DNA of 10,091 bases, from the NCBI GenBank assembly GCA_964511865.1, contig CAZEHW010000125.1, positions 1-10,091 of the forward strand, in the 5' to 3' direction. Source of the stretch: ChocPot-Mid sp964511865. Lineage in GTDB: Bacteria; Bacteroidota; Ignavibacteria; Kapaibacteriales; UBA2268. The notes beneath the pieces were generated by a model. The model was given only the letters and a program-made list of their open reading frames with translations. It was not told where the DNA came from and did not search any database. Within the stretch, counting starts at the first letter, position 1. Every line of letters begins with the position of its first letter. This document shows positions 1 through 7,536 of this stretch, in pieces. Made by a program: the position numbers and the translations under genes.

Positions 1-801
1 CTTAACTGCAACACGAAATGTTATTTGATTACCATTGCTGATGCCGCCATTTATTCCACCGGCATGATTGGTTGCAGTTACTCCTCTTTCGTTAATAATC
101 ATATCATTAAAATCAGAACCTTTCATTGTTGATGCTTTAAACCCGGCACCAAATTCAATTCCTTTGATAGCAGGTATAGAAAAAATGATATGACTCACAA
201 CTGATTCAATACTATCAAAATAAGGTTCGCCAAGTCCTGCCTGAATTTTAGAAACTTTACATTCAATCAAACCACCAACCGAATCACCTTTAGCTGCAAT
301 TTCTTCAACAATTTTAGAAATATTTTTACTCCCACCAACTTCTATTAATTTTGAATTAATTGTAATAGTATTAATTATTTTCTTTGCTATAACTCCTGCG
401 GCAACTAATCCAATGGTAAGCCTTCCGGAAAAATGTCCGGCACCACGATAATCATTAAATCCATAATATTTGATTCTTGATGTGAAATCTGCATGTCCGG
501 GGCGGGGTATTTCCAAATAATTGATATATTCTTTGCTTTCAATATTTTTGTTCTCAAATCTAATGAGTATGGGTGTACCGGTTGTACGATTTTTAAATAT
601 TCCTGATTCAATTATAGGTTTATCATATTCTACTCGACTTGTAGTACCCTTTGCACCAGGTTTCCTTCTATCAATATCTTTTATGAAATCAGATTGTTTA
701 ATTGAAATTCCAGGAGGACAGCCATCAATTAAAACTCCAACACAAGTTCCATGAGACTCACCAAATATGCTTACTCTGAAAATTCTTCCAAAACTATTCA
801 T
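1..801 (-). CDS. aroC: Chorismate synthase, C-terminal part beyond the window
   Basis: Catalyses the last common step of aromatic amino acid synthesis, 5-enolpyruvylshikimate-3-phosphate to chorismate, and needs reduced FMN (family knowledge). My translation gives 267 uninterrupted residues from the ATG at 801 to the window edge. Family enzymes usually have about 350-390 residues, so roughly the last quarter is missing. Visible motifs are GESHG at residues 14-18 (likely catalytic His17), RPGHAD at 100-105 (likely catalytic His103), RGAGHFSGR at 119-127, and GAGFKAS plus NHAGGINGGISNG near the edge. The start is well supported: the strong Shine-Dalgarno GGAGG lies 8 bases upstream, inside the end of aroA. 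The gene overlaps the aroA stop by 8 bases and is the last visible gene of the aro operon. Nothing suggests decay; the truncation is only the window boundary. Confidence 0.97.
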   Translation of the reverse strand, partial: MNSFGRIFRVSIFGESHGTCVGVLIDGCPPGISIKQSDFIKDIDRRKPGAKGTTSRVEYDKPIIESGIFKNRTTGTPILIRFENKNIESKEYINYLEIPRPGHADFTSRIKYYGFNDYRGAGHFSGRLTIGLVAAGVIAKKIINTITINSKLIEVGGSKNISKIVEEIAAKGDSVGGLIECKVSKIQAGLGEPYFDSIESVVSHIIFSIPAIKGIEFGAGFKASTMKGSDFNDMIINERGVTATNHAGGINGGISNGNQITFRVAVK

Positions 802-2044
802 CAATATTTCCTCCAATTATTTTCAAATCATTATAGAAATCAGGATATGACTTTGATATACATTCTGAATTATCAATTATAACATGCTCCTCAGAAGTTA
901 ATCCTGCGACCGCAAGTGCCATAGCTATTCTGTGGTCATTATGGGTTTCGACTTCAGCACCATTAATATCTCCGCCTTCAACAAACAAAGTATTTTCCTG
1001 TTCAAAAATGTTTATTCCCAATTTTGAAAATTCTGATATTAAAGCTTCTAATCTATTACTTTCCTTATTAACTAATCTATCTGTACCAATAATTTTGGAT
1101 ATTCCTTGGCAGGCAGATGCTAAACTTACAAGTGCTGGAAAGAGGTCAGGAGTATCGGAAGCATTATAATTAAAAGATTTCAATACTCCTTTTTTAATTT
1201 CAATATTATCTTCATTAATTGTAATAAAAGCCCCTGCCCTATCTAATATTTGTAATATATTTCTGTCTCCCTGTAAGGAATTTATATTCAAACCTTTAAT
1301 TTTTACATACCCGGAAATTGCACCGGCAACAAGTAAAAATGAAGCATTGCTCCAATCTCCTTCCACTGTTATACTTGTTGAATTGTATTTTTGATTGCCT
1401 GAAATATTGAATTCCTGAAAATCTGTGTGTTTAATTTTTATTCCAAATTGTTTGAGTATCTCCAATGATAAATTAATATATGGTTTACTTTGCAAATTAT
1501 TAACTATGATTTTAGAATCGAAATTCAATGTTGGCAAAGCAAATATTAAACCTGATAAAAATTGTGAACTTATAGAACTGTTAATTCCAAAGTTGTATTT
1601 GGAATAGTTACCCTGAATATTAATAGGTAAATATCCTAAATTTGATACTATATTTACACCTGCTGAAATCAAAGATTGCTCGACATCTGTAAAATTTCTA
1701 TTTAATAAACTACCCTGTCCGATTATTGTTATATCATCATCAAAAAGAGGTGCTAAAGCTGAGAATAATCTCACACATAAAGCAGATTCACCACAATCTA
1801 AAACATGATTTTTCTTATTCAATCCACCTTTAACAAGAATTGAATTTTTTGAATGTTCAACTTCTGCTCCAAGTTCTTCAATAATTGCAAATGCTGATTT
1901 TGTATCCTCACAAATGGAAGGATTTAAAATAATCGAATGTCCTTCTGAGAGCAATGCACCTGCAAGAGCTCTTATAGTGTAGCTTTTTGATTGGGGAGTT
2001 TGTATCTCCCCATCAATAACCGAAGTATGTATGGACTTCTTCAT
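794..2044 (-). CDS. aroA: 3-phosphoshikimate 1-carboxyvinyltransferase (EPSP synthase)
   Basis: Transfers the enolpyruvyl group of PEP to shikimate-3-phosphate, reaction 6 of the chorismate pathway. The protein has 416 residues, slightly shorter than the usual 425-450. Expected residues are present: K20-S21 and R25 in PQSKSYTIRAL, R92, R116, S159-S160-Q161, D300 in DTPDLFP, K327-E328 and R331 in NKESNR, D370-H371-R372, and K398 in ISKSYPDF. The class I motif around E. coli Gly96 (NAGTAMRP) is here E86-S-A-L-C-V-R-L93, so Ala88 replaces Gly96, Leu89 replaces Thr97 and Leu93 replaces Pro101. Asn330 stands where E. coli has Asp343. The serine pair in SSQF is class I-like, not the SAQ of class II. 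No alternative start fits before the conserved PQSKS segment, so the gene overlaps the end of aroE-aroK by 32 bases. No Shine-Dalgarno is visible; translational coupling is likely. Confidence 0.96.
   Translation of the reverse strand: MKKSIHTSVIDGEIQTPQSKSYTIRALAGALLSEGHSIILNPSICEDTKSAFAIIEELGAEVEHSKNSILVKGGLNKKNHVLDCGESALCVRLFSALAPLFDDDITIIGQGSLLNRNFTDVEQSLISAGVNIVSNLGYLPINIQGNYSKYNFGINSSISSQFLSGLIFALPTLNFDSKIIVNNLQSKPYINLSLEILKQFGIKIKHTDFQEFNISGNQKYNSTSITVEGDWSNASFLLVAGAISGYVKIKGLNINSLQGDRNILQILDRAGAFITINEDNIEIKKGVLKSFNYNASDTPDLFPALVSLASACQGISKIIGTDRLVNKESNRLEALISEFSKLGINIFEQENTLFVEGGDINGAEVETHNDHRIAMALAVAGLTSEEHVIIDNSECISKSYPDFYNDLKIIGGNIDE
810..814 (-). promoter_or_regulatory. Shine-Dalgarno site of aroC
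   Basis: On the minus strand this reads GGAGG, 8 bases before the aroC ATG at 801. It lies within the last codons of aroA. It fixes the aroC start and suggests that aroC can be initiated independently as well as by coupling to aroA translation. Confidence 0.8.
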
Positions 2045-3365
2045 AAATTTTATCTACAGCTTGAGAAATTGAATCATTATTCAAAACCAGTGCATCAGCA
2101 ACTTCACAATAATAAGGAATTCTATAATTAAATAAAATTTCTGCCTTTTCAATTGGATCGGTAGTCGAATCAAATGGATTTGTTAAAGGAGGCCGTAAAT
2201 CAGAATTTAACCTATCCATACATTTTTCAATCGGTGAAAATAACCAAAAGATATTACTGATATTTTTTAGTATATCTCTGTTATCATCATCAAGGATTAA
2301 TCCGCCACCACAAGATATTACAACATTCTTTTTTTCTTTTATTGAAAGTAGCACTTCTTTTTCAAGATTTCGGAAATATGCTTCTCCATGAATTCTGAAA
2401 ATTTCACGTATTGGTATTTGTTCTTTTTGAACTATCAACTCGTCTGTGTCAATGAATTTCCAATTTAACTTTTCGGCTAGTAACTTTCCAATTGTCGTTT
2501 TTCCTGAGCCAATAAATCCAATCAATGCAATGTTTGATTTTTTTATTACACCAGAATTATTGCTGTTTAAAAATTCAAACAAGGTATTGTAGTTCCTCTC
2601 ATCAATGATAGGAGTACATACTTCGACAAGCTCAGGATGAACCTTTATAAATATCTTGAATGAAGGAACCGCCTGATTAATCAGCCATTCCAATCCGTTT
2701 AACTCAGTATTTTGTTTTGACGATGATTCATTTGTATAATCTGCATTCAAAACCAATTGCTCTTTTTTAAAATATTTATTCAAATTAAGATATTTAAATG
2801 GAATTGTATTGATGCACAGTTCAGCATTATTAATTTCATTCTCAAGATTTTCCCATTCTGCATATTTACAATTAATCTTATCAGCGAATATTTTTGCTTT
2901 TTCATTTGTTCTGTTAATTATTGTAACATCTAATCCTGAATTGACAAGACCGTATGCAGCCGCTTTGCCTGCCCCACCGGAACCTATGATTAAATATTTA
3001 AAACCCTCTTTGTTCAAATTATATTTTTTAATGGTATCCTCAACTCCGATGGAATCAGTATTATATCCAAACAATTTTCCATCTCGATTTTCAACAACAT
3101 TTACTGCTTCAATTACTTTTGCATGGTCATCAATCACATCAATATGTTCCATTATACTTTTTTTGAAAGGTGCTGTTATATTAATTCCTTTTAAATTAAG
3201 ACTTTTCATAATCTCAATCACTTCGGATGATGAATCCGCTATAATTCTGATATAATCAGAATCAAATAAATATAATTTATCTTTCAAATAATTAAAAATA
3301 TCCGGACTTTTGCTGTGAAGAATGGGTTTGCCTGTTACTCCGTATATATTGTGTAAATTTATCAT
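2013..3365 (-). CDS. aroE-aroK: Fused shikimate dehydrogenase (AroE) and shikimate kinase (AroK)
   Basis: One uninterrupted 450-residue frame carries two enzymes that act in sequence: NADPH-dependent reduction of 3-dehydroshikimate, then ATP-dependent phosphorylation of shikimate. AroE spans about residues 1-270: YGVTGKPILHSKSP (8-21, shikimate-binding S18 and S20), NITAPFK (62-68, catalytic K68), AVN (87-89), YNTD (101-104, D104), the Rossmann loop GSGGAG (128-133), NRT (151-153), and NQAVPSF (230-236, Q231). AroK spans about 276-445: Walker A GFIGSGKTT (283-291), DTD (306-308), GEAYFRNLE (327-335, R332), CGGG (352-355), the lid RPPL (391-394), and R415. The short linker is rich in Asn and Ser. 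All key residues for both halves are intact, so both are probably active. The start overlaps the aroD stop by 4 bases (ATGA). Fused AroD-AroE proteins are well known; AroE-AroK seems less common to me. Confidence 0.95.
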   Translation of the reverse strand: MINLHNIYGVTGKPILHSKSPDIFNYLKDKLYLFDSDYIRIIADSSSEVIEIMKSLNLKGINITAPFKKSIMEHIDVIDDHAKVIEAVNVVENRDGKLFGYNTDSIGVEDTIKKYNLNKEGFKYLIIGSGGAGKAAAYGLVNSGLDVTIINRTNEKAKIFADKINCKYAEWENLENEINNAELCINTIPFKYLNLNKYFKKEQLVLNADYTNESSSKQNTELNGLEWLINQAVPSFKIFIKVHPELVEVCTPIIDERNYNTLFEFLNSNNSGVIKKSNIALIGFIGSGKTTIGKLLAEKLNWKFIDTDELIVQKEQIPIREIFRIHGEAYFRNLEKEVLLSIKEKKNVVISCGGGLILDDDNRDILKNISNIFWLFSPIEKCMDRLNSDLRPPLTNPFDSTTDPIEKAEILFNYRIPYYCEVADALVLNNDSISQAVDKIYEEVHTYFGY

Positions 3366-4000
3366 CTCATCATATCAAATATTTTCTTCATACTTTGGAC
3401 ATCAATTTGCCCGGGGGCAGTTTCTGAGTCTCTATCAGCGGAGGCATAAGTAAATGGGGCACCGACATAAGGTGCAGCAATCCTGGTAATTTTCCCAATT
3501 CTATTCATTCCAATTGAAATCAGCTTTCCATTTGGAAAATGTTTATACAGACTTAATAAATTCAAATTATCGGTTTCTGAATTTGATTTACATGCTATTT
3601 TGACTATATCAGCACCTTTAACAAAAGATTCATTAATAATATCTTTTAGAGTTGATTCATCCGGAGTAAGCTCAAAGTTATGATATGATAAGATTAGTTT
3701 ACAAAATGATTTTTTTACTTCTTCCTTAATCCTAGAAATATTTATTTCTTCAGTTTGGTAGTCTAAATCAACAAACATTGCACCAGATTTGACGGCAGTG
3801 ATAAGAATATTCTGTCGTTCAATGTCACTGTATTTTCCTTTTCTGCAAGTTGCAATTAATTTATTTGTAGTTTTAAATAATCGTTTAATTTCATCTAAAG
3901 TCATTCGTGTTGAATCCAGACGAAACTCAATAAATGAGTATTTGGTTAAATAAATATCGCAATCATTATAGTTCTCGGCGTTAATGCTGACACATATCAT
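3362..4000 (-). CDS. aroD: 3-dehydroquinate dehydratase, type I
   Basis: Dehydrates 3-dehydroquinate to 3-dehydroshikimate through a Schiff base on lysine, reaction 3 of the pathway. The protein has 212 residues, at the short end of the type I family (about 220-255). Seen in order: IEFRLD (24-29, with E25 and R27), IATCRKG (49-55, R53), LSYHNFELTP (104-113, catalytic H107), GADIVKIA (129-136, Schiff-base K135), SIGMNRIGKITRIAAP (162-177, R173), and SETAPGQ (192-198, Q198). It is thus type I and unrelated to the AroQ (type II) fold. The start is supported by AAGGAA 6 bases upstream (4007-4012). The ATG overlaps the aroB stop by 4 bases, and its own stop overlaps the aroE-aroK start by 4 bases, so the three genes are tightly coupled. 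Confidence 0.95.
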   Translation of the reverse strand: MICVSINAENYNDCDIYLTKYSFIEFRLDSTRMTLDEIKRLFKTTNKLIATCRKGKYSDIERQNILITAVKSGAMFVDLDYQTEEINISRIKEEVKKSFCKLILSYHNFELTPDESTLKDIINESFVKGADIVKIACKSNSETDNLNLLSLYKHFPNGKLISIGMNRIGKITRIAAPYVGAPFTYASADRDSETAPGQIDVQSMKKIFDMMR

Positions 4001-5010
4001 AAATATTTCCTTAATTCAACTAATGTAATATCTTTGATTTTGGGTTTTCCAATATCTTCAAGGAGTACAAACTTAATTTTATCGCTAATAATTTTTTTGT
4101 CGGATAATATTGTGTTTTCAAGTTTATCAATATCATAGTTAGTAAAAATCGGAAGACCAATTTTTTCTAATAATTTTTTTACACGATTGAAAATATTAAT
4201 ATCTAATTTTAGAATATCAACCGACATCTCAAGAGATTTCAGCATTCCGACACTTATTGCCTCACCATGAGAAAATCCATTTGTAAGTTCAATAGCATGA
4301 CCGAAAGTATGACCAAAATTTAGAACCCTCCTTAATCCACTCTCTTTCTCATCTTTTTGAACAATATCACTTTTGAGTTTTGCGACTGAAAAGATAATTT
4401 CTTGTAAAATATCTTTTTCTAAGTTAATTATTGATTGATAATTCTGTTCTATCATATCAAAGAATTTTCTGTCTGCAATGAGTGCTGTTTTTATTATTTC
4501 TGCTAATCCATTTTTAATCTCATTTTTTGGGAGGGACTTTAAAGTTGAAGTATCTGATAAAATAAATTCGGGTTGATTGATAGTCCCAATAATATTTTTT
4601 AAACCATCAAAATTAATTCCGTTTTTTCCGCCAATTGAAGCATCAACCTGTCCCAATAAAGTAGTTGAGATAAACCCAAATCGTACTCCTCGCTTAAAAA
4701 TTGATGCAACAAAACCAGTGATATCAGAAACAACCCCTCCTCCAACTCCAAGTAAAAATGTATCTTTCTGGGCTTTTAAAGCAATTAACTTTTTGCAAAT
4801 TGCTTCTATGTTATCATAGCTTTTACTATTCTCTCCAGCTTCTAATTCAATAATAGAGTATTTTTGGAAAATTTTTCCATAAATTTTATTCACATTAGTA
4901 TCAGTAATAACTATAGTATTAGCGGGAATATATTCGGAAAAATTCCCTATTGATTCTCCAATAATCATTTTTGATTTACCTGAATCCGTTAATAACTCAA
5001 CAAAATTCAT
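3997..5010 (-). CDS. aroB: 3-dehydroquinate synthase
   Basis: Converts DAHP to 3-dehydroquinate using NAD+ and a divalent metal, reaction 2 of the pathway. The 337-residue protein is close to the usual 340-370. Visible motifs: GVGGGVVSDITGF (88-100, NAD-binding glycines and D96), KRGVRF (106-111), TTLLGQVDASIGGKNGIN (116-133), KNIIGTINQP (138-147), GLAEIIK (168-174, metal ligand E171), RRVLNFGHTFGHAIE (227-241, metal ligand H234 and H238), and SHGEAIS (247-253, metal ligand H248). The catalytic set is complete. The start at 5010 fits the family N-terminus, but no good Shine-Dalgarno is visible. It is the first gene of the aro block, 109 bases downstream of the lipoprotein gene on the same strand. 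Whether it has its own promoter or is read from upstream cannot be told; the gap is largely a heptad repeat. Confidence 0.97.
   Translation of the reverse strand: MNFVELLTDSGKSKMIIGESIGNFSEYIPANTIVITDTNVNKIYGKIFQKYSIIELEAGENSKSYDNIEAICKKLIALKAQKDTFLLGVGGGVVSDITGFVASIFKRGVRFGFISTTLLGQVDASIGGKNGINFDGLKNIIGTINQPEFILSDTSTLKSLPKNEIKNGLAEIIKTALIADRKFFDMIEQNYQSIINLEKDILQEIIFSVAKLKSDIVQKDEKESGLRRVLNFGHTFGHAIELTNGFSHGEAISVGMLKSLEMSVDILKLDINIFNRVKKLLEKIGLPIFTNYDIDKLENTILSDKKIISDKIKFVLLEDIGKPKIKDITLVELRKYL
4007..4012 (-). promoter_or_regulatory. Shine-Dalgarno site of aroD
   Basis: The minus strand reads AAGGAA, 6 bases before the aroD ATG at 4000 and within the last codons of aroB. It supports the short 212-residue reading of aroD. 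Confidence 0.65.
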
Positions 5011-5036
5011 ATATGTCTAATTAAATATTCACAAAT

Positions 5037-5120
5037 CATCATACATTTTACATTTTACATTTTACATTATCTTTACCCTTTTCCCTTCTCCCTTTTTCAC
5101 TTCTCCCTTCTCCCTTCTCC
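5037..5120 (-). repeat. Degenerate 7-base tandem repeat between the lipoprotein gene and aroB
   Basis: Read on the minus strand, these 84 bases divide into 12 heptads: GGAGAAG three times, TGAAAAA, GGGAGAA, GGGAAAA, GGGTAAA, GATAATG, TAAAATG three times, and TATGATG. The unit drifts from a G/A-only form to an A/T-rich TAAAATG form. A one-base gain after the third unit is compensated by a one-base loss later, so the 7-base spacing is kept overall. The first base touches the stop codon of the lipoprotein gene, and the tract fills most of the 109-base gap before aroB. About half of it is a pure purine/pyrimidine strand tract. There is no hairpin of the rho-independent type here. Confidence 0.85.
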
Positions 5121-7267
5121 TACTTACAATACTCATTCAGATATTTAAGTGCTTCTTTGTTACCTAATTCAACAGCTTTCTTCAAATCTTCGCAAGCACT
5201 ATTAAGCTGTTGGATCTGCATTTTTGCAATTGCACGTTCAAAATATACCTTGTCATTTTTGTTGTTATATTTTAGGGATTGACTAAAATCATTAACTGCC
5301 CCGGCATAGTCTCCAATATTATATTTAGCTGTTGCTCTGCTATAATATCCACGAAAACCTTTAGGATTTAATTGAATGGTTTTATTCAAATCTTCAATAG
5401 CACCTTTAAAATCATTTAGATTAAATTTAGCAGTGGCACGATTGGCATAAGCATCAAATTTGTCCGGTGTGAGTCTTATTACCTGAGAGAAATCACTGAT
5501 TGCTCCTGAATAATCACCTTTTTCAATTTTAATTAATGCCCTTACATTGTAAGAATGAGGATTTTCCGGGTCAACTTCTAACGATTTATTAATATCTTTT
5601 AAAGCACCATCCAGGTCACCTAAATCTAACTTGTCCTTACCTCTGATGAAGCTGTAGTTATCATTATCCATGAAATTTTCTACTATCTTCTCGATACCAT
5701 TTTTCTTAATATTGACAAATTCAGGAATATTAGCAGCCCTGTCTTTAACCATAAGATGCTCAAGTAATACAGGAGGTGAATCCATACCATTCTCATCAAT
5801 ATGTGTAAGATAAAGCTGAGTATATGGACCTTTTGCTTTTGAAGCAAAGACCAGCCATTTCCCGTTAGGAGACCATGAGTGCCATGAATTCATAGTATTG
5901 GGATTGTTACAATTCATTTCCCTAGCTTTTCCACCAATTGCAGGAACAATAAATAATTTAGCATCGGGTTGCAGAAACATGAAATTATTTGCCTGAGTAA
6001 ATACAATCCATTTTCCATCAGGAGAATATTTTGCAAAATAGTTGCTTCTACCGTTATTTGAAGCGCCTACGATTGGTATAGCCTCCCCCCCATTGCCATT
6101 GTTAAAAGATAATTTGTAAAGGTCATATTTATATTCCTTTTTACCATCAATAAAGTCTTTTGCAACAGAAATTGGTAATACAACTTCTTTTGATTTTTCT
6201 GCATTAGCTACTTTGACATAAGGAGCCCTTGCAAAAACAATTTCTTTACCATCTGGACTCCAAGAAGGATTACTTTGACAGAATTCAGGATTATTTGCTC
6301 CCGGCAATGAACTGAATTTCTTTGTCTGAGTATCGTAAACACCTATTATTCCTTTGACAGGAAAAAACAGCTGGGAGTAATATAAATCAGGAATCCGCAC
6401 AAAGATAGACCTATCTTTAACTGTACTTAAAGCCCATCTTCCATCAGGAGAAAGTGATGATAAAAGACCGAAGGTATTTTCTCCATCTTCTCTCTTGTAA
6501 TCACTCCAAGTAATGATATTGTCAATTTCCAATGACATTTCTTTGGAAATATTATTAATGTGATAAGAACCTTTGTCATTACCATAATCAACATCCATTC
6601 CGATTGTTTTTCCATCTATTGAGAATGAATGACAATTGCCGCAAACAGGTAAGCTGTCAATTACTTTTGGAGGTTCGGAATATGAGGAAATATCTCCCAA
6701 TCTCCAGCTTATTGTTTTAAGATTTTCTATTGCAAAGCTAAAAGGTAATGTAACTGTACGGAAAAATATCGGTGCACCTACAGAATCCTTAGAGATTTTA
6801 ACCGTCAGGGTTTTTGAAGAAATTATTTTATCAACCTCTTTTTTATTTTCGGAATTATCTTTTTTAAATCCAATAACGGTAATATTAATAAATTTTTCGA
6901 TTGAATTTGCTTTGATTTTCTCCCAATTTGCTGAATCCGGTTGAAATTTTTTGTTTGTTAAATAATTAGAAGAAAAAATAACTTTCCCATTATCCTCAAA
7001 GAATGTAATCCATTGATTAGCCTCACTCAGGTCATCCCAAATAATTGTCGGAGCTGCAATATCAGGAGGGAAAATTGTTTTATTCACGGGATATATAATA
7101 TTTAAATTTGTTTCGGAACCTTTATTTTTCCAAATATCTATCAGCTTTTCACTATCAGAATTTTCCGAGCATGAAAACAATAAAATAATTGAAAATAATG
7201 GGAGCAAGATTTGCATTTTTTGAAAAATCAGTCTTGTCCAAGATAATCCAAAATTTATATATGTCAT
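5120..7267 (-). CDS. Predicted lipoprotein with CxxCH motif, PD40 propeller repeats and five TPRs
   Basis: Specific function unknown. From the chosen ATG at 7267 the protein has 715 residues. The N-terminus has basic residues, a hydrophobic stretch (about 19-32) and a lipobox-like LFSC with Cys33, so it is probably exported and lipid-anchored. Residues 55-205 look like beta-rich extracellular sequence, with FPPDIAAPTIIW near 66-77. PVCGNCHSFS (207-216) contains CxxCH, a possible covalent haem c site. PD40-type strands follow, with SPDG at 273-276, WSPDGK at 336-341, YSPDGK at 414-419 and WSPNGK at 465-470, as in TolB-like propellers. Five consecutive 34-residue TPRs fill about 536-705. The longer reading from ATG 7279 adds four residues but lacks a ribosome site, whereas ATG 7267 has GGAG 6 bases upstream. 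It precedes aroB on the same strand but has no evident link to aromatic synthesis. Confidence 0.85.
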   Translation of the reverse strand: MTYINFGLSWTRLIFQKMQILLPLFSIILLFSCSENSDSEKLIDIWKNKGSETNLNIIYPVNKTIFPPDIAAPTIIWDDLSEANQWITFFEDNGKVIFSSNYLTNKKFQPDSANWEKIKANSIEKFINITVIGFKKDNSENKKEVDKIISSKTLTVKISKDSVGAPIFFRTVTLPFSFAIENLKTISWRLGDISSYSEPPKVIDSLPVCGNCHSFSIDGKTIGMDVDYGNDKGSYHINNISKEMSLEIDNIITWSDYKREDGENTFGLLSSLSPDGRWALSTVKDRSIFVRIPDLYYSQLFFPVKGIIGVYDTQTKKFSSLPGANNPEFCQSNPSWSPDGKEIVFARAPYVKVANAEKSKEVVLPISVAKDFIDGKKEYKYDLYKLSFNNGNGGEAIPIVGASNNGRSNYFAKYSPDGKWIVFTQANNFMFLQPDAKLFIVPAIGGKAREMNCNNPNTMNSWHSWSPNGKWLVFASKAKGPYTQLYLTHIDENGMDSPPVLLEHLMVKDRAANIPEFVNIKKNGIEKIVENFMDNDNYSFIRGKDKLDLGDLDGALKDINKSLEVDPENPHSYNVRALIKIEKGDYSGAISDFSQVIRLTPDKFDAYANRATAKFNLNDFKGAIEDLNKTIQLNPKGFRGYYSRATAKYNIGDYAGAVNDFSQSLKYNNKNDKVYFERAIAKMQIQQLNSACEDLKKAVELGNKEALKYLNEYCK

Positions 7268-7273
7268 AATTTT

Positions 7274-7277
7274 CTCC
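7274..7277 (-). promoter_or_regulatory. Shine-Dalgarno site deciding the lipoprotein start
   Basis: The minus strand reads GGAG, 6 bases before the ATG at 7267. The first G is part of an upstream in-frame ATG at 7279, which has only A/T-rich sequence ahead of it. This makes 7267 the better start. Confidence 0.65.
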
Positions 7278-7500
7278 ATTTAATTAAATTTAATCATATA
7301 AACTTACAAAAAATCAAATTATTTTCAGGAAAAAACTTATTTAATTATGGATTATCGTTCAATTTTCTAAAATTTGTTAAATATATCTTTGTTTTGATGC
7401 CTGGCTTACTCATATAATAAACCAATAAATTATTATCAAATTTCTATTTTCCGATTAACACAATTTTGGATTAGTAACGTCTCATTTAAGAAAAATATCG

Positions 7501-7508
7501 TAATTTTG
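7501..7508 (+). promoter_or_regulatory. Candidate Bacteroidota-type -7 promoter element of metK
   Basis: The sequence TAATTTTG matches the TAnnTTTG consensus known for the primary sigma factor of Bacteroidetes and is followed by CA. It would place the transcript start near 7513-7516 and give a 5' leader of about 30 bases. No TTTG is present at the ideal spacing for the -33 element; the nearest, at 7465-7468, is too far upstream. In such A/T-rich DNA a chance match is possible. Confidence 0.4.
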
Positions 7509-7536
7509 CATTTTTGTTTAAAATAGATTAAAATTT

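Noticed and set aside
2809..3255. A 148-codon plus-strand open frame opposite the AroE part of the fusion gene
   Set aside because: It lies fully antisense to a gene with intact family motifs, has no recognisable domain and no ribosome site of note; it is a by-product of the opposite coding frame.
5037..5120. Possible CRISPR-like array or rho-independent terminator
   Set aside because: The units are 7 bases and directly adjacent with no spacers, and there is no inverted repeat followed by a T run.
7278..7289. Perfect 12-base palindrome ATTTAATTAAAT next to the lipoprotein start
   Set aside because: Made only of A and T in very A/T-rich DNA, without a second copy; not enough to call an operator.
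7384..7391. TATCTTTG, a second match to the TAnnTTTG promoter consensus on the plus strand
   Set aside because: It lies about 155 bases before metK with no -33 element at the right spacing. It may be chance in A/T-rich DNA; the copy at 7501 is better placed.
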